The notes under the pieces: generated by a model
Told to the model about the DNA's origin: nothing
What the model saw: only the letters and a program-made list of their open reading frames with translations
Database searches by the model: none
Part shown: positions 11,197-19,464 of the stretch, in pieces
Layout: each line of letters begins with the position of its first letter
Position numbering within the stretch: the stretch's first letter is position 1
Position numbers and translations under genes: made by a program
Assembly (NCBI GenBank): GCA_903916765.1
Contig: CAIWXV010000027.1
Span: 1 to 36,046 of the forward strand
Reading direction: 5' to 3'
Length of the DNA: 36,046 nucleotides
Origin: an uncultured Dehalococcoidia bacterium
GTDB lineage: Bacteria > Chloroflexota > Dehalococcoidia > Dehalococcoidales > Fen-1064

Positions 11197-11880
11197 TTAC
11201 CGAAGCTTTCCGAGTCCGGCACCAGGCACAACTTTGTCCAGAGCCACCGGTCTCTGCGCCCACCATGATTCAATCTGGTTTGCCTCGTCCTGCGTTATCT
11301 TTCCATTCTCCACCACTTTGTCTAACGCAGGCGTAATTCTCTCTTCCTTAAGTTCGCTCTTCGCCTGTTTGAAAGCATCCCGTAATTCCTGTTCCGTGAC
11401 GCCGAGAATTTCGGCGGTCTTCTTCAGTACCAGTCTATAAATAGCACCTGGTTTACCGATTAAATAGGCGTATTGTTTGATTCTACCCGGCGCCTGCCAT
11501 AAACCCTTAAGAAATCCGGATTTGGCTATCTCTGGCCGTGCTTCCAGCCATACTTCCCATGCTTCTTTGTCAGAAGGATCCGGTCTCTGTGCTAACCAGT
11601 TTCTAATCGCAGTTCCCTCTGTCTCGGATATCTTCCCTTTCTCGACCGCATTGGCAAGCCACTTATCGATTGCCTCATTTGCTACCTGTTCTCTGACTTG
11701 TGCCAGCGCATTCGTCAACTGCTGTTCCGTAATACCCAGAATCGCAGCTACCTTAGCAACGAGAGTGGTATTCTGAGTCGTATCTTCGTCATACTGCGCC
11801 ATAACAGCTACCCCACCACCTATTGCAAACAATACCACTGCTGCTACCACCGCTAACAAAATTTTTAATTTCTTGGACAC
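11197..11880 (-). CDS. Secreted/membrane-anchored hypothetical protein with two copies of a ~65-aa helical module
   Basis: Hydrophobic N-terminus MSKKLKILLAVVAAVVLFAIGGGVAVMA; two similar segments (VAAILGITEQQL...EKGKISETEGTAIRNWLAQRP and TAEILGVTEQEL...ENGKITQDEANQIESWWAQRP). GTG start. Confidence 0.85.
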   Translation of the reverse strand: MSKKLKILLAVVAAVVLFAIGGGVAVMAQYDEDTTQNTTLVAKVAAILGITEQQLTNALAQVREQVANEAIDKWLANAVEKGKISETEGTAIRNWLAQRPDPSDKEAWEVWLEARPEIAKSGFLKGLWQAPGRIKQYAYLIGKPGAIYRLVLKKTAEILGVTEQELRDAFKQAKSELKEERITPALDKVVENGKITQDEANQIESWWAQRPVALDKVVPGAGLGKLR

Positions 11881-11914
11881 CTACTTCAACCTCTTTTCGA
11901 ATAATAAACTACCA

Positions 11915-12649
11915 TTACTGAATGGCGTAATTTATCTGGACCGTGAGACTGATCTTCAATTCACCTGTACTTATAGGCGTTGATGCGCTTGAATCCGCCG
12001 CAGACAATGTCCGTACTACGGTAGGTTGAGATACTGAGCCATCAGTTTCCGAGATATAAATCGGCTTACCCAGCTTTATATTGGATAATTCAGCTAATTG
12101 CGTCGCGGTATCCTTGGCATCAGCCATTGCCTTTTCTCGTGCCTGGGCATAGTAATCCGTCGGGTTATCAATAGTGAATTGAATATTATTAATACGAATT
12201 AAATCCCCACCGGCAACAACCACTGCATCTATAATGGTACCGGTTTTAGTCAAATTTCTGACTTTAACCGTTAACATATTGGCAACCTGATAGCCCACAA
12301 CCACCGATTCTTGTTTAGTATTATCCCATTTGGTCACTTGTTGAATGCTGTAATACTGAGTTTGAATATCCTTCTCAGCCACACCGTTAGAAGTCAAGGC
12401 AGACATCACATCGTTCATTGCCGATGATGCCTGGGATTGAGCTCCGTCAACGGTCAGCGCTTGAGCCTGAATTCCTAACTGTAAAATAGCCGCGTCGGGA
12501 GCAGCATTTACCTCTCCCGTCCCGGTCACCCAGATACCCATTTGCTGATTGTTAGATGCCTCTCCCGGTGATGCTTGCTGACAACCATAAAGTGAAACGA
12601 CCGTCAGCAAAAGAACTGCGACCATAGTGAACAACAGATATTTCTTCAT
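11915..12649 (-). CDS. SIMPL (DUF541) domain lipoprotein
   Basis: Signal sequence MKKYLLFTMVAVLLLTVVSLYGCQQ (lipobox-like); GTGEVNAAPDAAILQLGIQAQALTVDGAQSQASSAMNDVMSAL is SIMPL-like. Start placed at 12649 after a G-rich SD rather than the track start 12673. Confidence 0.85.
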   Translation of the reverse strand: MKKYLLFTMVAVLLLTVVSLYGCQQASPGEASNNQQMGIWVTGTGEVNAAPDAAILQLGIQAQALTVDGAQSQASSAMNDVMSALTSNGVAEKDIQTQYYSIQQVTKWDNTKQESVVVGYQVANMLTVKVRNLTKTGTIIDAVVVAGGDLIRINNIQFTIDNPTDYYAQAREKAMADAKDTATQLAELSNIKLGKPIYISETDGSVSQPTVVRTLSAADSSASTPISTGELKISLTVQINYAIQ

Positions 12650-12722
12650 CTTGCTTACCCCCTGAATAATCAACTTCTAATTAGTTATAACGAAAAATCT
12701 ATCAGATAGTTAGTAAATAACT

Positions 12723-13598
12723 TTATTGGTCATCAAGATTATCAATAGCATTCTGATAATTGTTTCCTGACGTCTGGAGTGCCTGGCGAAGAGCAATTTT
12801 AGCAGATTCGGGGACTTTATCGGAATCCAGTAATTTCTGAATTTTATCCGATTGAGTCGAGGCATAATAGACAAGAATTTGTTTCAATTTTGCTCTGATA
12901 CTTGCATTGGAGTTTCCCGCTATTGACTTCGCGCCAGTCGTTTCTGCTTGCTGAGTTGTCGTACTGTTATCAGAAGCCAGAGCAGCACCTAGCATCGGGG
13001 CGGGGACTGATGCTGTCGTCACAGATTCAGTCCCCGCTACAAAAGATAATTCACCCATCATTGTATAATTTTTGTAAAGCCGTTGCGCTACTTTCTCTAT
13101 ATCCGCCGACTTGCCCTTGGCAACCAAATAATCCAATTCTGCCATTCTTCTATCGGCAAATAATGCATACAGCTCTGCTTTCTTTTCCTCAGAGCCTGTT
13201 AAACTTACCCGAACATTCTCGGTTATCAACTTCACAGGATAAAGAGGATTCCCTGGCATACTACCATCAGCCGCTAACACCGTACCGCCACTCAAAAAGA
13301 AAACCAATAGTACAACACATACTGCTACTGCCCATCTCGGAACAGCTGCACGCACACGCTTCTCGGCTTTTGGTTTTGACATTATTGATTGAAGCTGGAA
13401 TCTGACTCTAGCACGGGCATCAGCGGAAGGCTTAATATCAACTGCCTTTTTCACCGTTACCGCTGTCCGGAGCAAAGATCCAAGCTCGGAAGCATATTCC
13501 GGATAACGCCGAAGACATTGCTCTATCGTTTCATCCCCGGCGAGCATATGCTCCAGGCATTCATTCAAAATGTAATTAAACCGTTTATTATTTCCCAC
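12723..13598 (-). CDS. DUF5667-like single-pass membrane protein, putative anti-sigma/regulator partner of the ECF sigma factor
   Basis: ECLEHMLAGDETIEQCLRRYPEYASELGSLLRTA N-terminal motif, TM segment WAVAVCVVLLVFFLSGG, GNPLYPVKLITENVRVSLT. GTG start 13598 sits 1 nt after the sigma factor TAA. Confidence 0.75.
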   Translation of the reverse strand: MGNNKRFNYILNECLEHMLAGDETIEQCLRRYPEYASELGSLLRTAVTVKKAVDIKPSADARARVRFQLQSIMSKPKAEKRVRAAVPRWAVAVCVVLLVFFLSGGTVLAADGSMPGNPLYPVKLITENVRVSLTGSEEKKAELYALFADRRMAELDYLVAKGKSADIEKVAQRLYKNYTMMGELSFVAGTESVTTASVPAPMLGAALASDNSTTTQQAETTGAKSIAGNSNASIRAKLKQILVYYASTQSDKIQKLLDSDKVPESAKIALRQALQTSGNNYQNAIDNLDDQ

Positions 13599-13599
13599 C

Positions 13600-14139
13600 T
13601 TATTCCCCCACCAACAAGGTTTTGCGAAGAGCCAATATGGCACTGTGCTGTAAAGCCTTAATAGCGCCCTCGCTCTTCCTCATCGTTTTTGCCGCCTCGG
13701 CAATTGACAATCCGCCGGCAAAGCGGAGATTGATGACCTCACGCTGTGCCCCGGTCAATTTTCTGGAGGCCAAAACCACCTTTTCCATTTCCATTTTCAC
13801 TTCGACCTCGTGCTCCGGATTGCTATCGCTCAACACCGGTAGCGACTCATCGAACGGTATAGTCTTTTTCTTACTTTCTTTCCTGACAAAATCCACCATC
13901 TGGTTATGCGCAATACGGAATAACCAGGCAGAAAAAGGTATACCCTGCCAACGATAAGAGTCGATTGACTCATAAGCTTTAACGAAGACCTGTTGAGTCA
14001 TATCCTCCGCCTCTGCCATATTTCCTATCTTCAAAACCACATAGCGATAAATCTTATCGAAGTGGTTTTCATATAGTTGGGCAAAAGCATCCTGGTCTCC
14101 CTGCCGTGCCCGTTGAATAAGATTTTGTTCTTCTTGCAC
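13600..14139 (-). CDS. ECF-type RNA polymerase sigma factor (sigma-70 family)
   Basis: GDQDAFAQLYENHFDKIYRYVVLKIGNMAEAEDMTQQVFVKAYESI (region 2) and LTGAQREVINLRFAGGLSIAEAAKTMRKSEGAIKALQHSAILALRK (region 4). Confidence 0.95.
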   Translation of the reverse strand: MQEEQNLIQRARQGDQDAFAQLYENHFDKIYRYVVLKIGNMAEAEDMTQQVFVKAYESIDSYRWQGIPFSAWLFRIAHNQMVDFVRKESKKKTIPFDESLPVLSDSNPEHEVEVKMEMEKVVLASRKLTGAQREVINLRFAGGLSIAEAAKTMRKSEGAIKALQHSAILALRKTLLVGE

Positions 14140-14508
14140 TAGATAAATCCCCTACTCGCCTGACTAGATACAAATCTATTAATTTGTCAAACTTTCTCTC
14201 GGGTTTTTACCCCGTGCATACAGTATAACGAAGGATGTCAAAAAAAGATAGGGTTTAGAGGGTGACTAACTACTTGCATTTGATTGAGAGTGCGATCATG
14301 CATCTCAACTATTAATCACACAACCCTTTCGACTTCACTTAGGGGAAGCGACCCACTCCCAACCATCGCCCTTTTCTGGCGAGGGGAAACACAAAAGGAA
14401 TGGCAAATGCCCTTCCTTTTCTAGAACTTCTACTCCTTGATATACTTCGGGGAAATCAGCCGTACTTCGATGTGCTCATTATGCTAGAATATTGACTAGA
14501 GGATAAAG

Positions 14509-15183
14509 ATGCTTTTCACTGTACGTTTTATGCGACGACAGGATATCCCACAGGTAACAGAGATTGACCGCGAAGCCTTTCCGAATGAATGGCCGCCGAC
14601 TAATTTTGCACGGGAACTGGTGAATAAGTTGGCATATTATGTGGTCGCTTATGAAACTCAGCAAGCCGACCCCAAACCCGCTAATAAACCTGCCTTAGAG
14701 GGGGGAACATCAGGGTTTCTCAATAGACTGCAAAATCTGTTCTCGCGGAGGCAAACTCCCCAAGATACATCTTCCGAGAAAGAGCCTCAAATCCTCGGCT
14801 ATGCCGGTATGTGGATTATGGCAGATGAAGCTCACATTACCAGCATCGCTTCAAACAAGAATCAGCGCCATCAAGGTATCGGTGAAGGCTTACTGATATG
14901 CCTCATCGAAATGGCGATGAAGTACCAGGCACGCATCGTTACCCTGGAAGTCCGCGTCTCGAATCAAACTGCTCAGAATCTTTACTATAAGTTCGGCTTT
15001 GATAATCTGGGGAATCGTAAAGGGTATTATCTGGATAACAAAGAAGATGCAGTCATAATGTCCACGGAATATATCGGCTCCCCATCATTCAGGGAAAAAT
15101 TCAGGCAAGCAAAGCAAGCTCACTATAAGAAATGGGGAGTAACCTCTAACGAAACTATGGCAAAGGCATCAGGAAGGGCTTAA
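14509..15183 (+). CDS. rimI: Ribosomal protein alanine N-acetyltransferase-like GNAT protein with internal insertion
   Basis: FMRRQDIPQVTEIDREAFPNEWPPTNFARELVN...HITSIASNKNQRHQGIGEGLL...VTLEVRVSNQTAQNLYYKFGF; SD AGAGGATAAAG. Confidence 0.88.
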   Translation: MLFTVRFMRRQDIPQVTEIDREAFPNEWPPTNFARELVNKLAYYVVAYETQQADPKPANKPALEGGTSGFLNRLQNLFSRRQTPQDTSSEKEPQILGYAGMWIMADEAHITSIASNKNQRHQGIGEGLLICLIEMAMKYQARIVTLEVRVSNQTAQNLYYKFGFDNLGNRKGYYLDNKEDAVIMSTEYIGSPSFREKFRQAKQAHYKKWGVTSNETMAKASGRA

Positions 15184-15191
15184 ATTCAGCC

Positions 15192-15659
15192 TTACCGCTC
15201 GCCGAAAAAGAAACCTGTCATGGTAGGATATTTTACCGGTAATTCTTTCTGCCCGGTCTTATCGACCATCCAATCTTCGAGTTCTTGTCGGCACTTAGCC
15301 AATAGTTCCTTGAATTTGGTAAGGTCGATAGCTTTGTAGCTATCGGAATGGGTTTTCTTACACTCTTTTATCTGCGTGTTAAACTCTTCCACAAAGGTAA
15401 AGGACTCCCTAAGGTTCTGCTTCAACGATTCGCCGAGGAAGCCAACCCTAGATTTGTTCATCTGCCAGTTCGAATCCTCAAAGCGATGTGGTTTTTCCCT
15501 CTGGAGAAAGGTTTCCGCCAGTGCTTGATTACACCTGATATCATAAAGTAACGACTGGACTATTTCAGGGTATTTGGCTGGCCCACCACGTCTCCTGAGC
15601 AAAGAAACAAGCAAGAGAATTATTAACAATATTATGATTACTAACCAGGTACTACTCAT
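15192..15659 (-). CDS. Hypothetical protein with N-terminal transmembrane anchor
   Basis: 155 aa; MSSTWLVIIILLIILLLVSLLRRRGG anchor followed by a soluble, probably helical domain; convergent with rimI. Confidence 0.75.
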   Translation of the reverse strand: MSSTWLVIIILLIILLLVSLLRRRGGPAKYPEIVQSLLYDIRCNQALAETFLQREKPHRFEDSNWQMNKSRVGFLGESLKQNLRESFTFVEEFNTQIKECKKTHSDSYKAIDLTKFKELLAKCRQELEDWMVDKTGQKELPVKYPTMTGFFFGER

Positions 15660-15708
15660 TCTATACTAATCCTACATTTTTCCTGAACACGTCATTCTAA
15701 TCGAAAGG

Positions 15709-15900
15709 TTAAGCTGTTTTGCTTTCGGAGGAAAGTTTACCCCCAGTAACCCAATTATGCTTAGGAATATCATTGAGAATAATATGAACGGCTTCAGCGG
15801 GTACACCAATTTTAGTGAAGGTAGCAGTAATACCCTCGACTAACAGTTTCTTCTGTTCGATGGTGCGTCCTTCCCACATATCAACAATCACTACCGGCAT
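15709..15900 (-). CDS. 4-oxalocrotonate tautomerase family protein
   Basis: MPVVIVDMWEGRTIEQKKLLVEGITATFTKIGVPAEAVHIILNDIPKHNWVTGGKLSS; Pro follows the initiator Met. Confidence 0.92.
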   Translation of the reverse strand: MPVVIVDMWEGRTIEQKKLLVEGITATFTKIGVPAEAVHIILNDIPKHNWVTGGKLSSESKTA

Positions 15901-15920
15901 AGCAATCTCCTTATGTGGTT

Positions 15921-16145
15921 TTATGCACCGCCACGTCTGAATTTGTCCTTCATCGCCTGAATTTCTTCCAATTTCGCCATTGCTGCGGGGTCGATTGGCT
16001 CACAGGACTTCAGAACATTGTGTTCCATTCTGATTCTAAAGAGTTCACGGCATTTCCAACACCGATACGGTCCTTCGTAAACAGGGTCGGATAAGGAAAA
16101 CGTACCCTCAGTATTGCATTTGGGGCACTTTATTTTGGTTAACAT
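15921..16145 (-). CDS. Small zinc-ribbon protein
   Basis: MLTKIKCPKCNTEGTFSLSDPVYEGPYRCWKCRELFRIRME: two CxxC knuckles. Confidence 0.8.
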   Translation of the reverse strand: MLTKIKCPKCNTEGTFSLSDPVYEGPYRCWKCRELFRIRMEHNVLKSCEPIDPAAMAKLEEIQAMKDKFRRGGA

Positions 16146-16283
16146 GACTCGGCAATACCTCCTGACAGAAGAATTTCACTAATAGCTATTATGTGGCATA
16201 TTAATTATTATCACTGTTTTTGTCAAACTATATTAAAGTATATCACTATTTCAATAAATTGTAAGTTGCTCCACGATGAAGAA

Positions 16284-16937
16284 TTAGCCATTTCTTTCGA
16301 CTAGAAGACAGATGTTCTGCGAAAATTTTTTGATGGGGAAGCGGTAACTATTTTCCGGAAAAACCTTTATCACCCGCAAACCGGCTTTCTGTGCCAAGTT
16401 CACCAACTCGGTATAGGAAAACAGATAATAATAGCGGTGCAGAGTCTCATCCTTTATTCGCCAGGGAACCAATACCACTTTCCCCCGAAACCAAAAACGC
16501 GGCTGCCAGCGATTCCATACGGTAATGAACGCCTTTCCGCCGGGTTTTAGTACCCGCTTTAACTCTACCAGTGCCGTCAGATGGTTCTGCTCTTTTAGAT
16601 GATGGTAAGTAGCTATTGAGATTACATAGTCGAAGGCTTCATTATTATAAGGTAGCTGGCAGACATCAGCGACAGTAAGATTAACCTCGAATTTGAATTT
16701 ATCCGCATATTTGCGGGCGAGTCTTAGCATCTCATCGGAAAAATCGGCACCGTATAACCCGAAATTTTGAGCAAACGGTAGAAAATCGGCGCCATGCCCG
16801 CAACCAAGATTGAGGAGCCTACCATTGCCCCAGTCTTTTGCCAGTGTTTCCAATTCGCGACGGAAAATGGTCCAGTGCCGATAATTGTACCAGCTGGGAG
16901 CTATACGATTGAAAACATCTCTGAGATTGGCTGACAT
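16284..16937 (-). CDS. Class I SAM-dependent methyltransferase
   Basis: RLLNLGCGHGADFLPFAQNFGLYGADFSDEMLRLARKYADKF...LKRVLKPGGKAFITVWNRWQP. Confidence 0.92.
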   Translation of the reverse strand: MSANLRDVFNRIAPSWYNYRHWTIFRRELETLAKDWGNGRLLNLGCGHGADFLPFAQNFGLYGADFSDEMLRLARKYADKFKFEVNLTVADVCQLPYNNEAFDYVISIATYHHLKEQNHLTALVELKRVLKPGGKAFITVWNRWQPRFWFRGKVVLVPWRIKDETLHRYYYLFSYTELVNLAQKAGLRVIKVFPENSYRFPIKKFSQNICLLVERNG

Positions 16938-17015
16938 AAGAACCTGCGCTGTACTAACTTCAGTACCAGTTAGTATAACACAGAAACCGAGGGTAAATTA
17001 GAAATGCCCAAGATC

Positions 17016-17400
17016 TTAGTGTGCTTGTTCCAGCGCAAAAACGATGTCGAAGCTAACGCTATCACCCTGAATCTCATTACCTACCGTGGTGGGGATATTC
17101 CGAACAGCCGTCAGATTGAGCCTGCTATTAGCTGTCATTGTAGTTATCCGGGCTTGCGTAATTTAGCAACGGTTGATAGTAATAAGCAATACCGCCGGCG
17201 CCGGGGGCAACATTATCCATATCGAGTGCTTCAGTTGTTTGCCCTCTACCGACTTTCAGGTCAAGAACTCCGCCAGCGAAATCGCCCTGGGCGCCATTCC
17301 ACCCATCTCCGAAGTATGCCCAGGCACCACCACTGAAGAGAAGCCCCATCAGTAAAACCACTATTGCTAAACCTAATATTTTCTTCGCTCTGCTGTTCAT
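17016..17400 (-). pseudogene. Decayed SipW-dependent-signal-peptide (TasA/CalY-like) secreted protein
   Basis: Minus frame 1: MNSRAKKILGLAIVVLLMGLLFSGGAWAYFGDGW...FAGGVLDLKVG...NVAPG, ending at a stop; a shifted frame continues TANSRLNLTAVRNIPTTVGNEIQGDSVSFDIVFALEQAH* ending at 17016. Confidence 0.6.
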
Positions 17401-17605
17401 TTTTTGTTCCTGTATCTACAGAATAATGTTTCGGTGATAAACTAAATATTAAACAACAGGGTAACACTCTAAACATTTCATAAATATTTCCATTGATTTG
17501 GAGGTTTCCCTCCCCACCCGAATATTCATCGCTGCACTTAGAATGACAATATCAGGACTCGGGGATAGCACTGCGGTACCAGATTTTGATACACTATTGG
17601 GAGTT

Positions 17606-19009
17606 ATGGGAAAACCACAGATTACAATGAGAAAATCCACGCGCACTATTTCCGGCGTGACACCGGTTGCCGTAATGACTGCACCGATGCCCTGTCCCGG
17701 CAGGTGTGTCTATTGCCCGACTTATTCCGAGACGCCTCAGAGCTACACACCGGAATCGCCGGCGGTACTGAGAGGCAAAGAGTGCCAGTATGATGCCGTC
17801 AAGCAGGTAAAGATACGGATAGCAGGTCTGGCAGATATGGGTCACCCCATAGATAAAATCGAGCTCATCATTATGGGCGGGACCTTCCTTGCTACACCGA
17901 AAGACTACCAATACCAATTCGTCAAAGAATGCTTTGATGCTATGAATGAAGCAACATCTGTCTCTCTGGAAGAAGCCAAAAAAATCAACGAGACGGCGGC
18001 TTGCCGTTGTGTCGGACTATGTATCGAGACCAGACCCGATTTCTGCGGCGAGGAAGAAGTAAAAAGGATGCTGGAATTCGGCACAACCCGAGTGGAAATC
18101 GGCGTGCAAACACTGGATGACGATATCTATAATATGGTAAGAAGAGGGCATCTTATCGAGGATGTAAGTAGAGCTACGGCGCTTCTCAGAAAGTACGGCT
18201 TCAAGGTACACTACCACTGGATGCCAGGGCTACCAGGTTCGACACCGGAGCACGACTTGGCAATGTCCCGACAGCTATTCGACGACCCTCGTTTCCGTCC
18301 CGACGGTCTGAAAATATACCCGACGGTGGTAGTCTCCGGCACAGAACTGGGAAAATGGTATCAGGAAGGGCGCTATAAGCCTTATGATAACAATACCATG
18401 CTCAACCTGGTAGCAGATATCAAAGCCATTGTTCCGAAATACGTCCGCATCTCCCGTGTTTTGCGCGATATTCCAGTCAAATTCATCGTTGCCGGCTATA
18501 AAGAATCACTGCGCGGTCCTGTCAAAAAAACGATGCAGGCGAAAGGTATGGAGTGCCACTGTATCCGTTGCCGCGAGTACGGGCACAGGGTAGCAGACGG
18601 CTGGCAAATCGGCGAACCGATATTGAAAAGGATGGATTATCCAGCTTCCGGCGGTACAGAGATTTTTCTGTCTTTTGAGGATGAGAAAGAAACCCTATTC
18701 GGGCTTTTAAGACTGCGCATCCAGTCTGAGTCTATATTAAAAGTATCAGAGCAAAGCAATATCAACCCTACCGTCATCATCAGGGAACTGCATATTTATG
18801 GACCGGAAGTGCCGCTCAAGTACCAGAGCCCCAATGCCGTCCAGCACAAAGGTCTGGGGAAAGCATTACTCAGAGAAGCGGAACGTATTGCCAAAGAGGA
18901 GTTCAAGTCTTCACAGATGCTGATTTTGAGCGGCGTGGGAGCCAGGGAATACTATCGTACCGAATTCGGCTATCATCTGGCAGGTGATTATATGGTGAAA
19001 AGATTATAG
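17606..19009 (+). CDS. elp3: Bacterial Elp3-type tRNA uridine-34 modification radical SAM/GNAT enzyme (start uncertain: 17606 or 17627; track start 17498)
   Basis: TRTISGVTPVAVMTAPMPCPGRCVYCPTYSETPQSYTPESPAVLRG radical SAM motif; C-terminal GNAT segment VQHKGLGKALLREAERIAKEE...LSGVGAREYYRTEFGYHLAGDYMVKRL. Confidence 0.95.
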   Translation: MGKPQITMRKSTRTISGVTPVAVMTAPMPCPGRCVYCPTYSETPQSYTPESPAVLRGKECQYDAVKQVKIRIAGLADMGHPIDKIELIIMGGTFLATPKDYQYQFVKECFDAMNEATSVSLEEAKKINETAACRCVGLCIETRPDFCGEEEVKRMLEFGTTRVEIGVQTLDDDIYNMVRRGHLIEDVSRATALLRKYGFKVHYHWMPGLPGSTPEHDLAMSRQLFDDPRFRPDGLKIYPTVVVSGTELGKWYQEGRYKPYDNNTMLNLVADIKAIVPKYVRISRVLRDIPVKFIVAGYKESLRGPVKKTMQAKGMECHCIRCREYGHRVADGWQIGEPILKRMDYPASGGTEIFLSFEDEKETLFGLLRLRIQSESILKVSEQSNINPTVIIRELHIYGPEVPLKYQSPNAVQHKGLGKALLREAERIAKEEFKSSQMLILSGVGAREYYRTEFGYHLAGDYMVKRL

Positions 19010-19040
19010 TCCCGATTCCGTATATCGGAGAATCGGGACT
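19008..19040. repeat. Inverted repeat overlapping the elp3 stop codon
   Basis: AGTCCCGATTC - cgtatatcgga - GAATCGGGACT, 11-bp perfect arms, no T-run downstream. Confidence 0.75.
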
Positions 19041-19132
19041 CCTCGCAAAGCCATTTTCTCTGCTCACCTAACCAAAACGGTGCAATTACGTTATATAATA
19101 CATGCAAGCTGTGAAAGAGGGCAAATATACCT

Positions 19133-19190
19133 CCCAACCACCCCGAGATTGCCATGCGGAGTTTATACTGAGGAACGAAGTGCTCGCAAT
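19133..19190. repeat. Relic of a short interspersed element (GAGATTGCC...CTCGCAATGACA type)
   Basis: CCCGAGATTGCCATGCGGAGTTTATACTGAGGAACGAAGTGCTCGCAATGACA; resembles short repeats often seen in intergenic DNA; not part of any ORF. Confidence 0.4.
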
Positions 19191-19261
19191 GACAAAAAAT
19201 AGGAAACTTGCAATGCCATTGACAGGGTATGATACAACAGGTGGTCTGAAGTCACTCTAGC

Positions 19262-19289
19262 TTGACAAATCGTGGTTAAGTGTTATAAT
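19262..19289 (+). promoter_or_regulatory. Sigma70-type promoter (TTGACA-N16-TATAAT)
   Basis: TTGACA 19262-19267, TATAAT 19284-19289, just upstream of the sORF and surface protein gene. Confidence 0.75.
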
Positions 19290-19323
19290 AAGAGTTAGAT
19301 TATGTAATCAAGGAGGTGATGGT

Positions 19324-19395
19324 ATGTCAAGAACCCGCAAGGGAGACAGCTTAAACGCTGAGGCTAAAGTAAAAGAAAAATTATCAACCAATTAA
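19324..19395 (+). CDS. Small ORF, 23 aa (MSRTRKGDSLNAEAKVKEKLSTN), possible leader peptide
   Basis: Near-consensus SD AAGGAGGTGAT directly before ATG 19324, downstream of a consensus promoter; too short for the ORF track. Confidence 0.5.
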   Translation: MSRTRKGDSLNAEAKVKEKLSTN

Positions 19396-19464
19396 TCATG
19401 GTCTCCGTGAAGAAGCTTTTTGGCACGGGGGCTTAACGAATTTAAGAAGGAGTATTTAAAGTCG

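Noticed and set aside
12902-13405. 167-aa plus-strand ORF
   Set aside because: Antisense to the DUF5667-like gene, whose motif and coupling to the sigma gene are convincing.
14160-14250. Minus-strand TTGACA strings upstream of the ECF sigma gene
   Set aside because: Two TTGACA hexamers are present, but no acceptable -10 at 16-18 nt was found, so no promoter was called.
15465-15485. GTTCGAATCC, tRNA T-loop-like string
   Set aside because: Lies inside a coding gene and no cloverleaf (acceptor, D and anticodon arms) can be built around it.
17004-17336. 110-aa plus-strand ORF
   Set aside because: Antisense to the SipW-type remnant; sequence is Arg/His-rich with no recognisable domain.
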